A DNA stretch of 64,000 bases from Candidatus Thioglobus sp. NP1 (GTDB lineage: Bacteria; Pseudomonadota; Gammaproteobacteria; PS1; Pseudothioglobaceae): the NCBI RefSeq assembly GCF_003326015.1, contig NZ_CP023860.1, forward strand, positions 372,001-436,000, read 5' to 3'. Positions 1-8,934 of the stretch are shown piece by piece (positions within the stretch are counted from its first letter, which is position 1; the number at the start of each line of letters is the position of its first letter). The position numbers and the translations under genes are program-made. Below the pieces are notes generated by a model that worked only from the letters and a program-made list of their open reading frames with translations, was not told where the DNA came from and did not search any database.

Positions 1-1
1 T

Positions 2-1495
2 CAATCTGAGGTCATTATTAAGAGTTATAAAGCTGCCTCAGATCTTGGAAAAAGAATTAATATTGATATACTCCCATCAAAAACAAATCAAAATTTAAAT
101 GATACTTCTACATCATTACTGGTGAAATTTCAAAAATTCTCAGATGCTTCTGCCTATAATTTAACTATCACTAGTGATGTTATTGAGCTAACTGCTGGAG
201 ATGAAAGTGGTTTCTACTATGGCCTTGTATCACTCCTCCAGTTGCATCAAACGTATCATAAGTTAATTCCTTGCGGCTTGATTAATGATAAGCCTCGTTT
301 TAGTTGGAGAGGTCAGCATCTTGATACAGTCAGACATTTTTATTCCGTTAAAAGTCTTTTAAGATTACTGGACTTAATGAGCTTATTTAAACTTAATAAG
401 TTTCATTGGCATGGAACTGATGATGAGGCATTTCGTTTCAATCTTGATAATAACTATGAGCTTGCTAATGCAACAGCACAAAGAGGTAATAATCTTCTTG
501 TACCACCTGTTTTTGGCTCTGGCCCAAATCCTACTGGAGGGAGTTATGATAAAGTTGATATCCAGAAAGTTACAGAACGGGCTGCAGCAAATTATATTGA
601 TGTTATGCCTGAATTCGATCTACCAGGCCATAATATGGCTCTAATTAACTTCTGCCCTTCTGTTCGAGATTCACAAGATAAAAGTAATGAGGTTTCAGTC
701 CAAGGCTACTCAGAAAATACACTTAACCCAGCAATGCCAGAAACATTTACTCTCATTGAGTCTTTAATTGATGATTTGTGTGACGCTTTTCCAGGTGATT
801 ATATTCATTTGGGCGGTGATGAAGTTGCTCCAGAATCGTGGACAAAATCTCCTGCAATTGATGAATTGAAATTAAAGCATGAGCTCGATAATGGTAAAGA
901 TATTGCTTCTTGGTTTATTAACAAGCTTTCTCAAAGAGTAGAGCAGAATAACAAAAAAACGGCTTCTTGGCAGGAGGCCGAAGATGGTAATCATAAAGAT
1001 ACAAAGACAGAAAAACTATTATTTTCTTGGCAAAATCTTGAGTCTGGTTATAAATTAGCTAGAGATGGATTCAAGGTTGTTTTATGTCCAGCAGAGCATA
1101 TTTATTTTGATATGGCTCAAAGCAACAATTATAGTGATCGAGGTCTTAATTGGGCTGCAATTGTAGAATTTGAAGATACCGTTGACTGGCAAATTATTCC
1201 TGAAGATGAACCAGAACTTGAGACAAATATTGAGGGTATTCAAGGCCATTTATGGTCTGAAACTATTCTTGAGGACAGCGATATGGAGGCTATGCTTTGT
1301 CCTAGAATTATTGGTTTAGCAGAGGGTGCCTGGTCGAGTGCGGCTAGTAAAAGAAATGGCAGTGAGTTAAGTACTTTAATTCTTAATAGTTTTAAAGATT
1401 TATTCAATCATATTGGATGGAGTTGCTATCAGAGTCAAAATTTTGATATCATGTCCGATCCATTAACGAATAAGGAGGCTTTGGTAAGTGAGTAG
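2..1495 (+). CDS. GH20 beta-N-acetylhexosaminidase, 5' partial
   Basis: The reading frame is open to the first base of the window, so the N-terminus lies outside; a GTG at 122 is only an internal codon. About 497 residues are visible. The GH20 signature HLGGDEV is read near nt 806-826, and its adjacent Asp-Glu are the substrate-assisted catalytic pair of this family. Upstream, SWRGQHLDTVRHFY and KFHWHGTDDEAFR match the start of the GH20 barrel. It should release terminal GlcNAc or GalNAc from oligosaccharides. The stop codon overlaps the start of an ABC permease, which suggests the products are imported or used by this operon. I see no signal peptide because that end is missing, so the cellular location is unknown. 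Confidence 0.9.
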   Translation, partial: QSEVIIKSYKAASDLGKRINIDILPSKTNQNLNDTSTSLLVKFQKFSDASAYNLTITSDVIELTAGDESGFYYGLVSLLQLHQTYHKLIPCGLINDKPRFSWRGQHLDTVRHFYSVKSLLRLLDLMSLFKLNKFHWHGTDDEAFRFNLDNNYELANATAQRGNNLLVPPVFGSGPNPTGGSYDKVDIQKVTERAAANYIDVMPEFDLPGHNMALINFCPSVRDSQDKSNEVSVQGYSENTLNPAMPETFTLIESLIDDLCDAFPGDYIHLGGDEVAPESWTKSPAIDELKLKHELDNGKDIASWFINKLSQRVEQNNKKTASWQEAEDGNHKDTKTEKLLFSWQNLESGYKLARDGFKVVLCPAEHIYFDMAQSNNYSDRGLNWAAIVEFEDTVDWQIIPEDEPELETNIEGIQGHLWSETILEDSDMEAMLCPRIIGLAEGAWSSAASKRNGSELSTLILNSFKDLFNHIGWSCYQSQNFDIMSDPLTNKEALVSE

Positions 1496-2429
1496 TTTTA
1501 TACAAATGCTTAAACCAAAAACTAAATCACAAACAACAACAATGTTTGCTTGGGCTTTGATTGCGCCTGCTGCACTGGTTATGTTTTGGATTGTCCTTTG
1601 GCCTCTTTACGAAACCTTCCGCCTTTCTTTCACTAACTCAAATCTTGGAACTCTTATGGGGGGTGCTGATTTTATTGGCTGGGAGAATTATGAAAAAGCC
1701 ATAGGTGGTAGGAAATTTCCTGCCATTGTCACGCGAACCTTTTACTGGATGTTTCTTTCAGTTGGTTTTAAGATGATTTTAGGTTTGATTGGTGCTACGC
1801 TCTTAGCAAGTAATATAAAGGGTCGTGGTATTATGCGCGCTCTGGTAATGCCACCATGGATTGTACCAATAGCTATTGGTTGTTTTGGTTGGGTATGGCT
1901 TTATAATGGTCATTTTGGCTTACTCTCAAACTTTATTGAGATGGTCGGTATCACTAATGGGCCCTTTAGTTTCTTAGCCTATAAGCAGAGCGCTTTTTAT
2001 TCAGCAGTTGTAACAGACGTCTGGATTGGAACACCAATGGTAACCTTATTCTTCCTAGCGGCAATGCAAGGGGTTCCAAAAGATTTATATGAGGCTGCCT
2101 ATGTTGACGGCGCATCAAGGTGGTATCGTTTTAGAAGAATTACTTTGCCACAAATTATGCCTACTATTGTTTCTATGGCATTATTATCTGCAATCTGGAC
2201 TTTTAACTCATTTGAAATTATATGGATTCTGACAGAGGGTGGCCCTCGTGGTGCAACTACTACATTAATTATTGACACTTTTAAGACGGCAATTTTCAGT
2301 TATAAATTTGGTGCTGGAGCAACTAGAGCCGTTCTTGTTGTTTTAATATTAGGTGTATTTTCAGTAATATATTTAAGTGTTTTAAGCAGATTAAGCAAAA
2401 GGTATGACTATGGGGGTGTTCAGAAATGA
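1488..2429 (+). CDS. Carbohydrate ABC transporter permease (MalF/UgpA type)
   Basis: This 313-residue inner-membrane protein has about six hydrophobic helices and the EAA loop of binding-protein-dependent permeases, read as YEAAYVDGASRWYRFRRITLPQ near residues 203-224. The GTG start at 1488 is set by a strong AAGGAGG at 1472-1478 inside the end of the hexosaminidase gene, so the two are translationally coupled. It pairs with the next permease (ATGA overlap) to form the transmembrane channel of a sugar importer. The exact substrate is not readable from the sequence; the GH20 neighbour suggests amino-sugar oligosaccharides, which is inference. Confidence 0.9.
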   Translation: MSSFIQMLKPKTKSQTTTMFAWALIAPAALVMFWIVLWPLYETFRLSFTNSNLGTLMGGADFIGWENYEKAIGGRKFPAIVTRTFYWMFLSVGFKMILGLIGATLLASNIKGRGIMRALVMPPWIVPIAIGCFGWVWLYNGHFGLLSNFIEMVGITNGPFSFLAYKQSAFYSAVVTDVWIGTPMVTLFFLAAMQGVPKDLYEAAYVDGASRWYRFRRITLPQIMPTIVSMALLSAIWTFNSFEIIWILTEGGPRGATTTLIIDTFKTAIFSYKFGAGATRAVLVVLILGVFSVIYLSVLSRLSKRYDYGGVQK

Positions 2430-3310
2430 TGGATAAATACTCATTACTGCATAAAATTGGAATTTATGCCTCTTTGGCATTATTCATATTGTTTATGCTA
2501 TTGCCATTTGTTGAAATGTTCATAGCATCCCTTAGACCAATAACTCATTTGTTTACGCGTCCGGATATAGCACTAGGAGAAACTATGAGTTTTGGTGATT
2601 TTATGAGTCGATTCTGGTCGGATACTATGAGTTTTCAGGCTTATAGAGATATGTGGGTTACCGTCCCTCAATTACCACGCTATATATTTAATAGCGTATT
2701 CATAGCATCAGCGGTTACTCTTTTATCAATGTGCTTTATTGTTCCGGCTGCTTATGCCTATGCACGTTTTAACTTTCGAGGAAAAACAACCAGTCTTACC
2801 CTCTTTTTAGCAGTAAATATGTTTTCTGGAGCGGTTCTTTTAATACCTTTATATAAATTATTACGCTCTTATGGTTTATTAAATACTTATTGGGCAATGA
2901 TTATCCCTGGTGTGGCATTCCTTATACCAACTGGAATATGGCTACTTAAATCTTTTTTAGAAAAGATTCCTTATGAGCTAGAGGAGGCAGCATTTGTTGA
3001 TGGCGCATCTCGCCTTTATACTCTAAGACGTGTTATCCTTCCCCTAGCGGTCCCAGGTTTAATTGTTGTAGGTGTTGCAATGTTTATTGGTGCTTATGCA
3101 CAACAATTTTTATTTGCAATTACCTTTAATCAAAATAGAGATTACATGCCACTACCGGCTGGTATTTTTGAGTTTATTGGCTACCAGACTGTACTTTGGA
3201 ATGAAATGATGGCAGCAAGTCTTGTTGGAGTTCTGCCCGTGTTGTTAATTTTCCTGTTTATGCAGAAACATCTCATATCAGGATTAACTTCAGGGGCGGT
3301 AAAGGAGTGA
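2426..3310 (+). CDS. Carbohydrate ABC transporter permease (MalG/UgpE type)
   Basis: This 294-residue second permease of the importer has six predicted membrane helices and the EAA motif LEEAAFVDGASRLYTLRRV near residues 186-204, which contacts the ATPase. It starts with ATGATG overlapping the stop of the preceding permease by four bases, typical of coupled translation of a heterodimer. It is followed after 78 bases by the solute-binding protein gene, an arrangement normal for CUT1-family sugar importers. Either of the two adjacent ATG codons could initiate. Confidence 0.9.
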   Translation: MMDKYSLLHKIGIYASLALFILFMLLPFVEMFIASLRPITHLFTRPDIALGETMSFGDFMSRFWSDTMSFQAYRDMWVTVPQLPRYIFNSVFIASAVTLLSMCFIVPAAYAYARFNFRGKTTSLTLFLAVNMFSGAVLLIPLYKLLRSYGLLNTYWAMIIPGVAFLIPTGIWLLKSFLEKIPYELEEAAFVDGASRLYTLRRVILPLAVPGLIVVGVAMFIGAYAQQFLFAITFNQNRDYMPLPAGIFEFIGYQTVLWNEMMAASLVGVLPVLLIFLFMQKHLISGLTSGAVKE

Positions 3311-3388
3311 GAGTTAAAAGTCTCACATAAAGTGTTACTAGGATAATTTAATTTTAGTAATTTGATGTAAATAGAAAAGGAGAAGTAA

Positions 3389-4594
3389 ATGAAAAATATA
3401 CAAAAAGCACTCTTCTTGGCTGTAATGAGCGCCGGTTTAATGGCTCCAGTACAAGCTGAAGAAGTACATATGATTATGTGTGGCGGTGAAATCCGTGAAG
3501 CTGATCAAGTAGTAATTTCTGCTTTTGAAGCTAAATACTCAGGCGTTACTGTTAACGCTGAAGCAGTTCCTTGGGGAACATGCCAGGACAAATCAATGAC
3601 ACTAGCAGCAGCTGGTGACCCAGCTGGTTTGGCTTATATGGGCTCACGTACTCTTAAGCAACTTGCTCGTAGTGGTCTGATTATCCCAGTAGATATTGCT
3701 GATGATCAGAAGGAAATGTATCAGCCAGGTATTCTTAATACCGTATCTGATGGTGGAAAAACTTGGGGCTTCCCTCACGCTTTCTCTACTAAAGCTCTAT
3801 TCATTAACTGTGGTTTAGTTGAAGAAGCGGGTATGGCTTGTGTTGCTCCAAAGACATGGACAGGTATGTATGCAATGGCTAAAGCTATCAATGATAATAC
3901 TTCAGCTGCAGGTATTGGCATAACTGGAAAAGACTTTGATAACACTATGCACCAATTCTTAAATTACTTATACAGTAATGGCGGAACTGTAAATGATGCA
4001 GATACTGGAGAGATAACTTTTAATAGTCCTGAGACTATCGAGACTCTTGAGTTCTATGGTAAGTTAGCTGGTGTTGCACAGGAAGGCCCAATGGGCTATG
4101 AGCGTGGACAGTTGACCCAGTTGTATAACGATGGCCTTATTGGAATGTACATTAATGGTCCATGGGGTGCTGGTCAGCATAATGACAATATTGCTGAAAT
4201 AGTTGTCCCTATTCCTGCTGGTCCTAGTGGTTCAAGTGGAACATTATTAATTACTGACTCAATTGCAGTGTTTAAGGGTTCTGCTAACGAAGCTTTAGCA
4301 ATGGAGTTAGCTTCTATGCTTTCATCTGGTGAAGCACAGTATGACCTAGATAAGAGCTGGGGTTTAACACCAATCATGCAGTATGAGAAGATGATGGATG
4401 ATGTTTACTATACTACTGACTACTGGCAGACATTTGTTGCGCCAATTGGTAGTGGTGGTCCAGAGCCAATGTTTGAAGACTTTAAAGCATTGCAAGCTGG
4501 CATCAATGGTGCTATCCAAGGCATGATCTTGGGTGAAGGTTCTGCTGCTGATCTAGTTGCAGAAGCTGCTGAAATTCTAGCAGAAGGTAATTAA
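3389..4594 (+). CDS. Extracellular solute-binding protein, sugar ABC transporter
   Basis: This 401-residue periplasmic binding protein of family 1 captures the substrate and delivers it to the two permeases encoded just upstream. A clear signal peptide covers residues 1-23 (Lys-rich start, hydrophobic core, cleavage after VQA), with no lipobox Cys at the junction, so it is probably soluble in the periplasm. The start is supported by AAGGAG about 8 bases before the ATG. Four Cys in the mature part (near residues 29, 46, 143 and 153) could form disulfides. A strong terminator follows the gene, so its mRNA may be more abundant than that of the ATPase downstream. The ligand is unknown. Confidence 0.88.
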   Translation: MKNIQKALFLAVMSAGLMAPVQAEEVHMIMCGGEIREADQVVISAFEAKYSGVTVNAEAVPWGTCQDKSMTLAAAGDPAGLAYMGSRTLKQLARSGLIIPVDIADDQKEMYQPGILNTVSDGGKTWGFPHAFSTKALFINCGLVEEAGMACVAPKTWTGMYAMAKAINDNTSAAGIGITGKDFDNTMHQFLNYLYSNGGTVNDADTGEITFNSPETIETLEFYGKLAGVAQEGPMGYERGQLTQLYNDGLIGMYINGPWGAGQHNDNIAEIVVPIPAGPSGSSGTLLITDSIAVFKGSANEALAMELASMLSSGEAQYDLDKSWGLTPIMQYEKMMDDVYYTTDYWQTFVAPIGSGGPEPMFEDFKALQAGINGAIQGMILGEGSAADLVAEAAEILAEGN

Positions 4595-4611
4595 GTCAAT
4601 CAGTTGACTAT

Positions 4612-4648
4612 TTCAGGGGTAGCTAATTGTTACCCCTGAATTTTTTTT
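4612..4648 (+). terminator. Rho-independent terminator after binding-protein gene
   Basis: A perfect 10-bp stem, TTCAGGGGTA (4612-4621) with TACCCCTGAA (4631-4640), encloses a 9-base loop and is followed by eight T. It begins 17 bases after the stop of the binding protein. Placed inside the importer cluster, it would limit read-through into the ATPase gene and favour high binding-protein levels. Confidence 0.9.
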
Positions 4649-4726
4649 AAGGCTTACTTCAAAAAGAGGCTTACCAAAACCCCCTTTTGAAGATTGCTTT
4701 TAGAAGATGAAATAGATAATTTAAAT

Positions 4727-4751
4727 GCGCACTAAGCATGCGCTTTTTTTT
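4727..4751 (+). terminator. Short hairpin with T-tract before ATPase gene
   Basis: GCGCA (4727-4731) pairs with TGCGC (4739-4743) and is followed by eight T. It lies directly before the ribosome site of the ATPase. The short stem makes it weaker than the first terminator; it could be an attenuator or a second terminator in tandem. Confidence 0.55.
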
Positions 4752-4763
4752 AAGGAAGAAAGA

Positions 4764-5858
4764 ATGGCAACAGTAAAACTTGAAAATATTTATAAAAGTT
4801 TTGATGAAACAGAAGTTTTGTTTGATATTAATTTAGAAATAAAGGACAAAGAATTTGTTGTTTTTGTAGGACCATCAGGTTGTGGAAAAACAACTTTATT
4901 AAGAATCATTTCAGGGTTAGAAGAAGCTTCCACAGGAAGTGTCATTATTGATGACAAAGATGTCTCTAATGAACCTCCAGTTGAGAGAGGAATTGCAATG
5001 GTTTTTCAATCTTATGCCCTCTATCCACATCTGTCAGTTTTTGAAAATATAGCGTTTCCGCTTAGAGTCGCAAAAATTAATGAGAAGGAACTGGAAGAAA
5101 AAGTATTTAAGGCTGCTGATATTCTTCAGTTAAGAGATCGTTTAGATTTTAAGCCAGGTCAGTTATCAGGAGGTCAGCGCCAAAGGGTTGCAATTGGCCG
5201 CTCTATTGTAAGGGATCCAAAAGTATTTCTTTTTGATGAGCCTCTATCCAATCTAGATGCTGCTCTTAGAGGAGATATGAGGGTTGAACTGGCAAAGCTC
5301 CATCAAAATTTAAAGACTACAATGATTTATGTGACGCATGATCAGATTGAAGCTATGACTATGGCTGATAAGATTGTGGTTTTGCGTGATGGCGTTATTG
5401 AGCAAGTAGGCTCTCCAATGGATTTATATCATAATCCTAAAACAAAGTTTGTTGCAGGTTTTATTGGTCAGCCAAACATGAATTTCCTTAAAACAACTGA
5501 TACAGATATTAAAAATAAAAAACTATCTGTAAATATTGGTGACTTGACTTTGGACTTGGATGTTGATGTCTCAAGTGCAAAAGCAGGTGATGAAATAGAT
5601 ATTGGAATAAGACCAGAGGATTTGGTAGTTTCTTCATCAAAAGGAGGTATCCCAATGAGTGTTGAAGTTGTTGAACATATTGGAGCAACAGTTATCTTGT
5701 ATGGGTCTGTTTTGGGTAATAGTAATTTCTGTGCTGTTCTTCCAAGTGACTCAATCATTAAACCAGGTGAAACTGTTAACCTAGTTTTTGATTCTTCCAA
5801 GTGTCACGCTTTTAATTCAGCAGGGCAAGCGCTTAAGAAAACATATAAAAAGAAATAA
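4764..5858 (+). CDS. Sugar ABC transporter ATP-binding protein (MalK/UgpC/MsmX family)
   Basis: This 364-residue cytoplasmic ATPase energises the sugar importer. Walker A is GPSGCGKTT (about residues 36-44), the signature is LSGGQRQRVAIGRS, Walker B is VFLFDEPLSNLD and the H-loop is YVTHDQIEAM. A C-terminal TOBE/OB regulatory region follows (about 240-364), as in MalK-like proteins. I chose the ATG at 4764 because AAGGAAGAAAG lies just upstream and MATVKLENIYKSF is the family N-terminus. An earlier in-frame ATG at 4725 lies within a terminator-like hairpin and would add 13 residues unlike the family. Confidence 0.92.
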   Translation: MATVKLENIYKSFDETEVLFDINLEIKDKEFVVFVGPSGCGKTTLLRIISGLEEASTGSVIIDDKDVSNEPPVERGIAMVFQSYALYPHLSVFENIAFPLRVAKINEKELEEKVFKAADILQLRDRLDFKPGQLSGGQRQRVAIGRSIVRDPKVFLFDEPLSNLDAALRGDMRVELAKLHQNLKTTMIYVTHDQIEAMTMADKIVVLRDGVIEQVGSPMDLYHNPKTKFVAGFIGQPNMNFLKTTDTDIKNKKLSVNIGDLTLDLDVDVSSAKAGDEIDIGIRPEDLVVSSSKGGIPMSVEVVEHIGATVILYGSVLGNSNFCAVLPSDSIIKPGETVNLVFDSSKCHAFNSAGQALKKTYKKK

Positions 5859-5868
5859 GAGAGTAATC

Positions 5869-7023
5869 ATGAAAACTGGAATTGTTGGTTTAGGTTTAAG
5901 AGCTGCAAACGTTCTAAAAATGCTTATAGAGGATTTACCAGAGTTAGATTTAGTTGGCTATGTTGATCCTGATCCATGTGGTTTATCTTTACTTGATAAT
6001 GTCCCACATAATTTAATAAGATTTAATAGCCTTGAGGAGATGATTGAAAAATGCAATCTTGATCTTCTGTGGGTTGCATCTCCAAACCATCTTCATCTTG
6101 AGCATATAAAATCTGGTCTTGAGGCTGGCTTAAAGGTATTCTCAGAGAAGCCAATTGTGACGACAAAAGAAGACAGTTTTAGCTTAGCAAAACTAATAAA
6201 AAAATATGGCGAAAGCCAATTAATTGTGGGTCTTGTTTTGCGTTACTCAGTCCATATGCGAGAACTAAGGCGAATTCTAGATGCAGGAACCCTAGGAAAT
6301 ATTACTTCACTTGAAGCTAATGAGCATATAGCACCATTTCATGGATCATTTTTTATGAGAGATTGGCGCCGACTGGAAAAATATTCAGGTGGTTTTATGT
6401 TAGAAAAATGTTGCCATGATATTGATTTATATAATAGTATTGTTGGTGATAGGCCATCGAGAGTTATTAGCTTTGGTGGGCGAAATAATTTTATTCCTTC
6501 AGAGGCACCTGCTGGAGATGAGCATGATGATGTTTACCAAATTAAAAAATCCTATTGGGAGAGTGCGGATGATCCATTCAGAAGTGACGCTGACATAATT
6601 GATCATCAGAATGCATTATTAGAATACCCTGGAAATGTAAGCTTTTCGTTTCATACGAGTATTAATGTCCCTGATGAACAAAGACGTTTTTGTATTATTG
6701 GCAGTCGAGGAATGGCTGAGGGAGATTTTGGAAGAGGTGGGCTTAAGATTACAGATGCGCGAACGGGAGAGTGCCTAGAGGATCATGACTTTACAGTTTC
6801 TATAGCCCCTGGTGAGGTAAATTACCCAGCCCATTATGGTGCAGATAAATTAATGTGTGAAGATATTGCAAGTTTTCTGAAGGGTGATTTAAAGTCCCTT
6901 CCTGTTGGACCTAAAGAAGCTATTACTGCGGGTCTTGTTGCTTTGGCAATTGATGAAAGTATGGTATCGGGACAAGTTGTTGATATGACTGAAACTTGGA
7001 AAGAATTAGATTCATTGTATTAA
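5869..7023 (+). CDS. Gfo/Idh/MocA family oxidoreductase
   Basis: This is a 384-residue NAD(P)-dependent dehydrogenase. An N-terminal Rossmann fold begins GIVGLGLRAANVL, followed by the family core SEKPIVTTKED (about residues 89-99), whose EKP lysine is the usual catalytic and cofactor-contacting residue. A C-terminal alpha/beta substrate domain follows. The start at ATG 5869 leaves 10 bases after the ATPase stop and places the Rossmann glycines at the extreme N-terminus; a longer frame from 5788 overlaps the ATPase gene and is rejected. Family members oxidise or epimerise sugars, inositols and aminosugar derivatives. The substrate here is unknown, but operon position implies the imported sugar. 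Confidence 0.85.
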   Translation: MKTGIVGLGLRAANVLKMLIEDLPELDLVGYVDPDPCGLSLLDNVPHNLIRFNSLEEMIEKCNLDLLWVASPNHLHLEHIKSGLEAGLKVFSEKPIVTTKEDSFSLAKLIKKYGESQLIVGLVLRYSVHMRELRRILDAGTLGNITSLEANEHIAPFHGSFFMRDWRRLEKYSGGFMLEKCCHDIDLYNSIVGDRPSRVISFGGRNNFIPSEAPAGDEHDDVYQIKKSYWESADDPFRSDADIIDHQNALLEYPGNVSFSFHTSINVPDEQRRFCIIGSRGMAEGDFGRGGLKITDARTGECLEDHDFTVSIAPGEVNYPAHYGADKLMCEDIASFLKGDLKSLPVGPKEAITAGLVALAIDESMVSGQVVDMTETWKELDSLY

Positions 7024-7035
7024 AGGAGTAGGGTT

Positions 7036-7881
7036 TTGATTAAAGGCATAAGTTATCTTTCTTTTGAAAATGGACTAGCAAATACTGAGTCAATAGAATC
7101 TGCATTAGCGCAAACAAAAAAATTTGGTTTCGATGCACTTGAGCTTGGTATATCCACAGAGGGTATCTTAACCACCAATACCTCAAAAGCTGAATGTTTA
7201 AAGATACGACAAACTATTGATGACTCAGGTGTTTTTGTAGATAGTATGGGTACAGGAATAAGTTGGGGTATTAGTCCAACCAGTAATGATGAGGCTATTC
7301 GAAAAAACTCAATAAAGCTTCATGAGGATGCACTGAAAGTTGCTGGCAATCTTGGATGTAAGGCATTATTAATTGTACCTGGAGTCGTTAAAAGCCCAAT
7401 TTCTAGTGATATCGTTCGTTATGATAGAGCTCTTGATCGCCTAAGAGATGCGCTCAATCATCTGCTGCCAATTGCTGAAGATCTAGATGTTGATTTATGT
7501 ATGGAGAATGTGTGGAATGGTTTCTTTTATTCACCCATTGAGCTTAGGGATTTTGTAGACTCTTTTACTTCAGATAAATTAGGTATTTATTTAGATATAG
7601 GTAATCTTATTGGTTATCAGCAGTATCCTCCCCATTGGATTGAGTTGCTTAATTCTAGAATAAAAAGAGTTCAAGTAAAGGACTTCCAAGAAAATTTTGA
7701 CTGGACTGGTAGTTTTAGTTTTTGTGATCTCGGAGCTGGTGATGTTCCTTGGAAAGAGACAATAGATGCACTTAAAGTAATTAATTATCAAAATACAATA
7801 ATTGCAGAAATGCTTCCTTGGGATGAAACTATTTTGTCTCGTACATCTGCAGCAATGGATCAATTATTTGATTTTAAATAG
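7036..7881 (+). CDS. Sugar phosphate isomerase/epimerase-like TIM-barrel protein
   Basis: This 281-residue protein of the xylose isomerase-like/AP endonuclease 2 superfamily is usually a metal-dependent isomerase or epimerase of sugars or keto-sugars. Metal-ligand candidates are Glu in CMENVWNGF (about residue 156), Asp/Asn in YLDIGNLIGY, His in PPHWIELL and the late Glu in IIAEMLPWDE. The start is TTG at 7036, supported by AAAGGAG 6-13 bases upstream; there is no nearby ATG or GTG. It lies between two Gfo/Idh/MocA genes, a common pairing in sugar or inositol catabolic clusters. Confidence 0.82.
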   Translation: MIKGISYLSFENGLANTESIESALAQTKKFGFDALELGISTEGILTTNTSKAECLKIRQTIDDSGVFVDSMGTGISWGISPTSNDEAIRKNSIKLHEDALKVAGNLGCKALLIVPGVVKSPISSDIVRYDRALDRLRDALNHLLPIAEDLDVDLCMENVWNGFFYSPIELRDFVDSFTSDKLGIYLDIGNLIGYQQYPPHWIELLNSRIKRVQVKDFQENFDWTGSFSFCDLGAGDVPWKETIDALKVINYQNTIIAEMLPWDETILSRTSAAMDQLFDFK

Positions 7882-7889
7882 TTATTAAT

Positions 7890-8921
7890 ATGACAAAAAA
7901 AGTAAAAATTGGCTTAATTGGCTTAGGAAGTATGGGGTCAACACACCTAGATATTTATTCCAAATTAAATGATGTTGAAGTAATTGCTATTGCCGATTCA
8001 ATCCAGAGTAGACTGGATGGATCAAGCAAAGCTGAGGGGAATATTAGCGGTCAGGCTGAAGGGGGAGTTGTTGGTCTTAATGTAAAAAAATATCTTGATG
8101 GTATGGATCTTATCAATAACCCAGATATTGATGCAGTTGATATATGTGTTGGAACAGATCTTCATTTTATTTTTGTTGAGGCAGCACTTGCAAAGAATAA
8201 ACATGTTCTCGTTGAAAAACCATTAGCTAGAACTTATGATGATGCAAAAAAAATCATTCAATTGGCTAAACAGCAATCTTCATGCCATGTCATGTCAGCT
8301 ATGTGTTTAAGGTATTGGCCAGCATGGGTTTTTCTTAAAGAAGCAATCGAAAATAATACTTATGGAAAATGTTTGTCTCTTAATTTTAAGAGACAGACAA
8401 GTTTTCCTGGCGGTGCTTTTTATTCTGATGGTAATCAGTGTGGAGGCGCACTTTTAGATCTTCATGTTCATGATACTGATTTCATTAATTATTGTTTAGG
8501 ATCACCAGATGCGGTCTTTAGCCAAGGTTATAAGGGCCCCAGTGGTGATTTTGATCATGTTGTTACAAATTATATTTTTAATAATAATTCACCCCTGGTG
8601 AGTTCTGAGGGTTCGTGGACAATGCAGGAGGGTTACGGATTTAATATGTCATATACTGCTAATTTCGAAAACGGAACTCTTAGCTATCTTTTAGATGAAG
8701 GTGAAACATTAAAACTATTTGTTGCAGGGTCTGATCCTGAAGTTATAAATTTAAAAGAAGGGATGGGATATGAGTTTGAAATTCGTACCTTTATCACTGA
8801 GATTTTAGCTGGAAATAAGACAAACTTTGGCTTGTTGCAGCAAGCTGCAAAAACAATTGCTATTATTGAGGCTGAGAGAAAAAGTATTGAGAAATGCTCA
8901 ATTGAACCTGTAAAAAACTAA
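7890..8921 (+). CDS. Gfo/Idh/MocA family oxidoreductase
   Basis: This is a second, distinct 343-residue NAD(P)-dependent dehydrogenase. The Rossmann motif is GLIGLGSMGSTHLDIY and the core is VLVEKPLARTYDDAKK (EKP lysine about residue 108). The C-terminal domain contains LLDLHVHDTDFINY, resembling the HDID/H catalytic region of inositol dehydrogenase-type enzymes. It starts 8 bases after the preceding isomerase gene and is the last gene of the cluster, which meets the next gene head-on. Two oxidoreductases with an isomerase suggest an oxidation-isomerisation-reduction route for one sugar; that is inference. Confidence 0.85.
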   Translation: MTKKVKIGLIGLGSMGSTHLDIYSKLNDVEVIAIADSIQSRLDGSSKAEGNISGQAEGGVVGLNVKKYLDGMDLINNPDIDAVDICVGTDLHFIFVEAALAKNKHVLVEKPLARTYDDAKKIIQLAKQQSSCHVMSAMCLRYWPAWVFLKEAIENNTYGKCLSLNFKRQTSFPGGAFYSDGNQCGGALLDLHVHDTDFINYCLGSPDAVFSQGYKGPSGDFDHVVTNYIFNNNSPLVSSEGSWTMQEGYGFNMSYTANFENGTLSYLLDEGETLKLFVAGSDPEVINLKEGMGYEFEIRTFITEILAGNKTNFGLLQQAAKTIAIIEAERKSIEKCSIEPVKN

Positions 8922-8934
8922 CTCAATACTTAGG

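Noticed and set aside
4725-4763. Longer N-terminus for the sugar ABC ATPase from ATG 4725
   Set aside because: The ATG lies inside a hairpin with a T-tract, the extra residues do not match the family, and a good ribosome site precedes ATG 4764.
5468-5800. Minus-strand open frame within the sugar ATPase gene, and similar antisense frames elsewhere
   Set aside because: These are shadows of real genes: no ribosome sites, no recognisable domains, and skewed composition.
5788-5868. Longer N-terminus for the first Gfo/Idh/MocA gene
   Set aside because: It overlaps the ATPase gene by about 70 bases, and the Rossmann motif begins right after ATG 5869.
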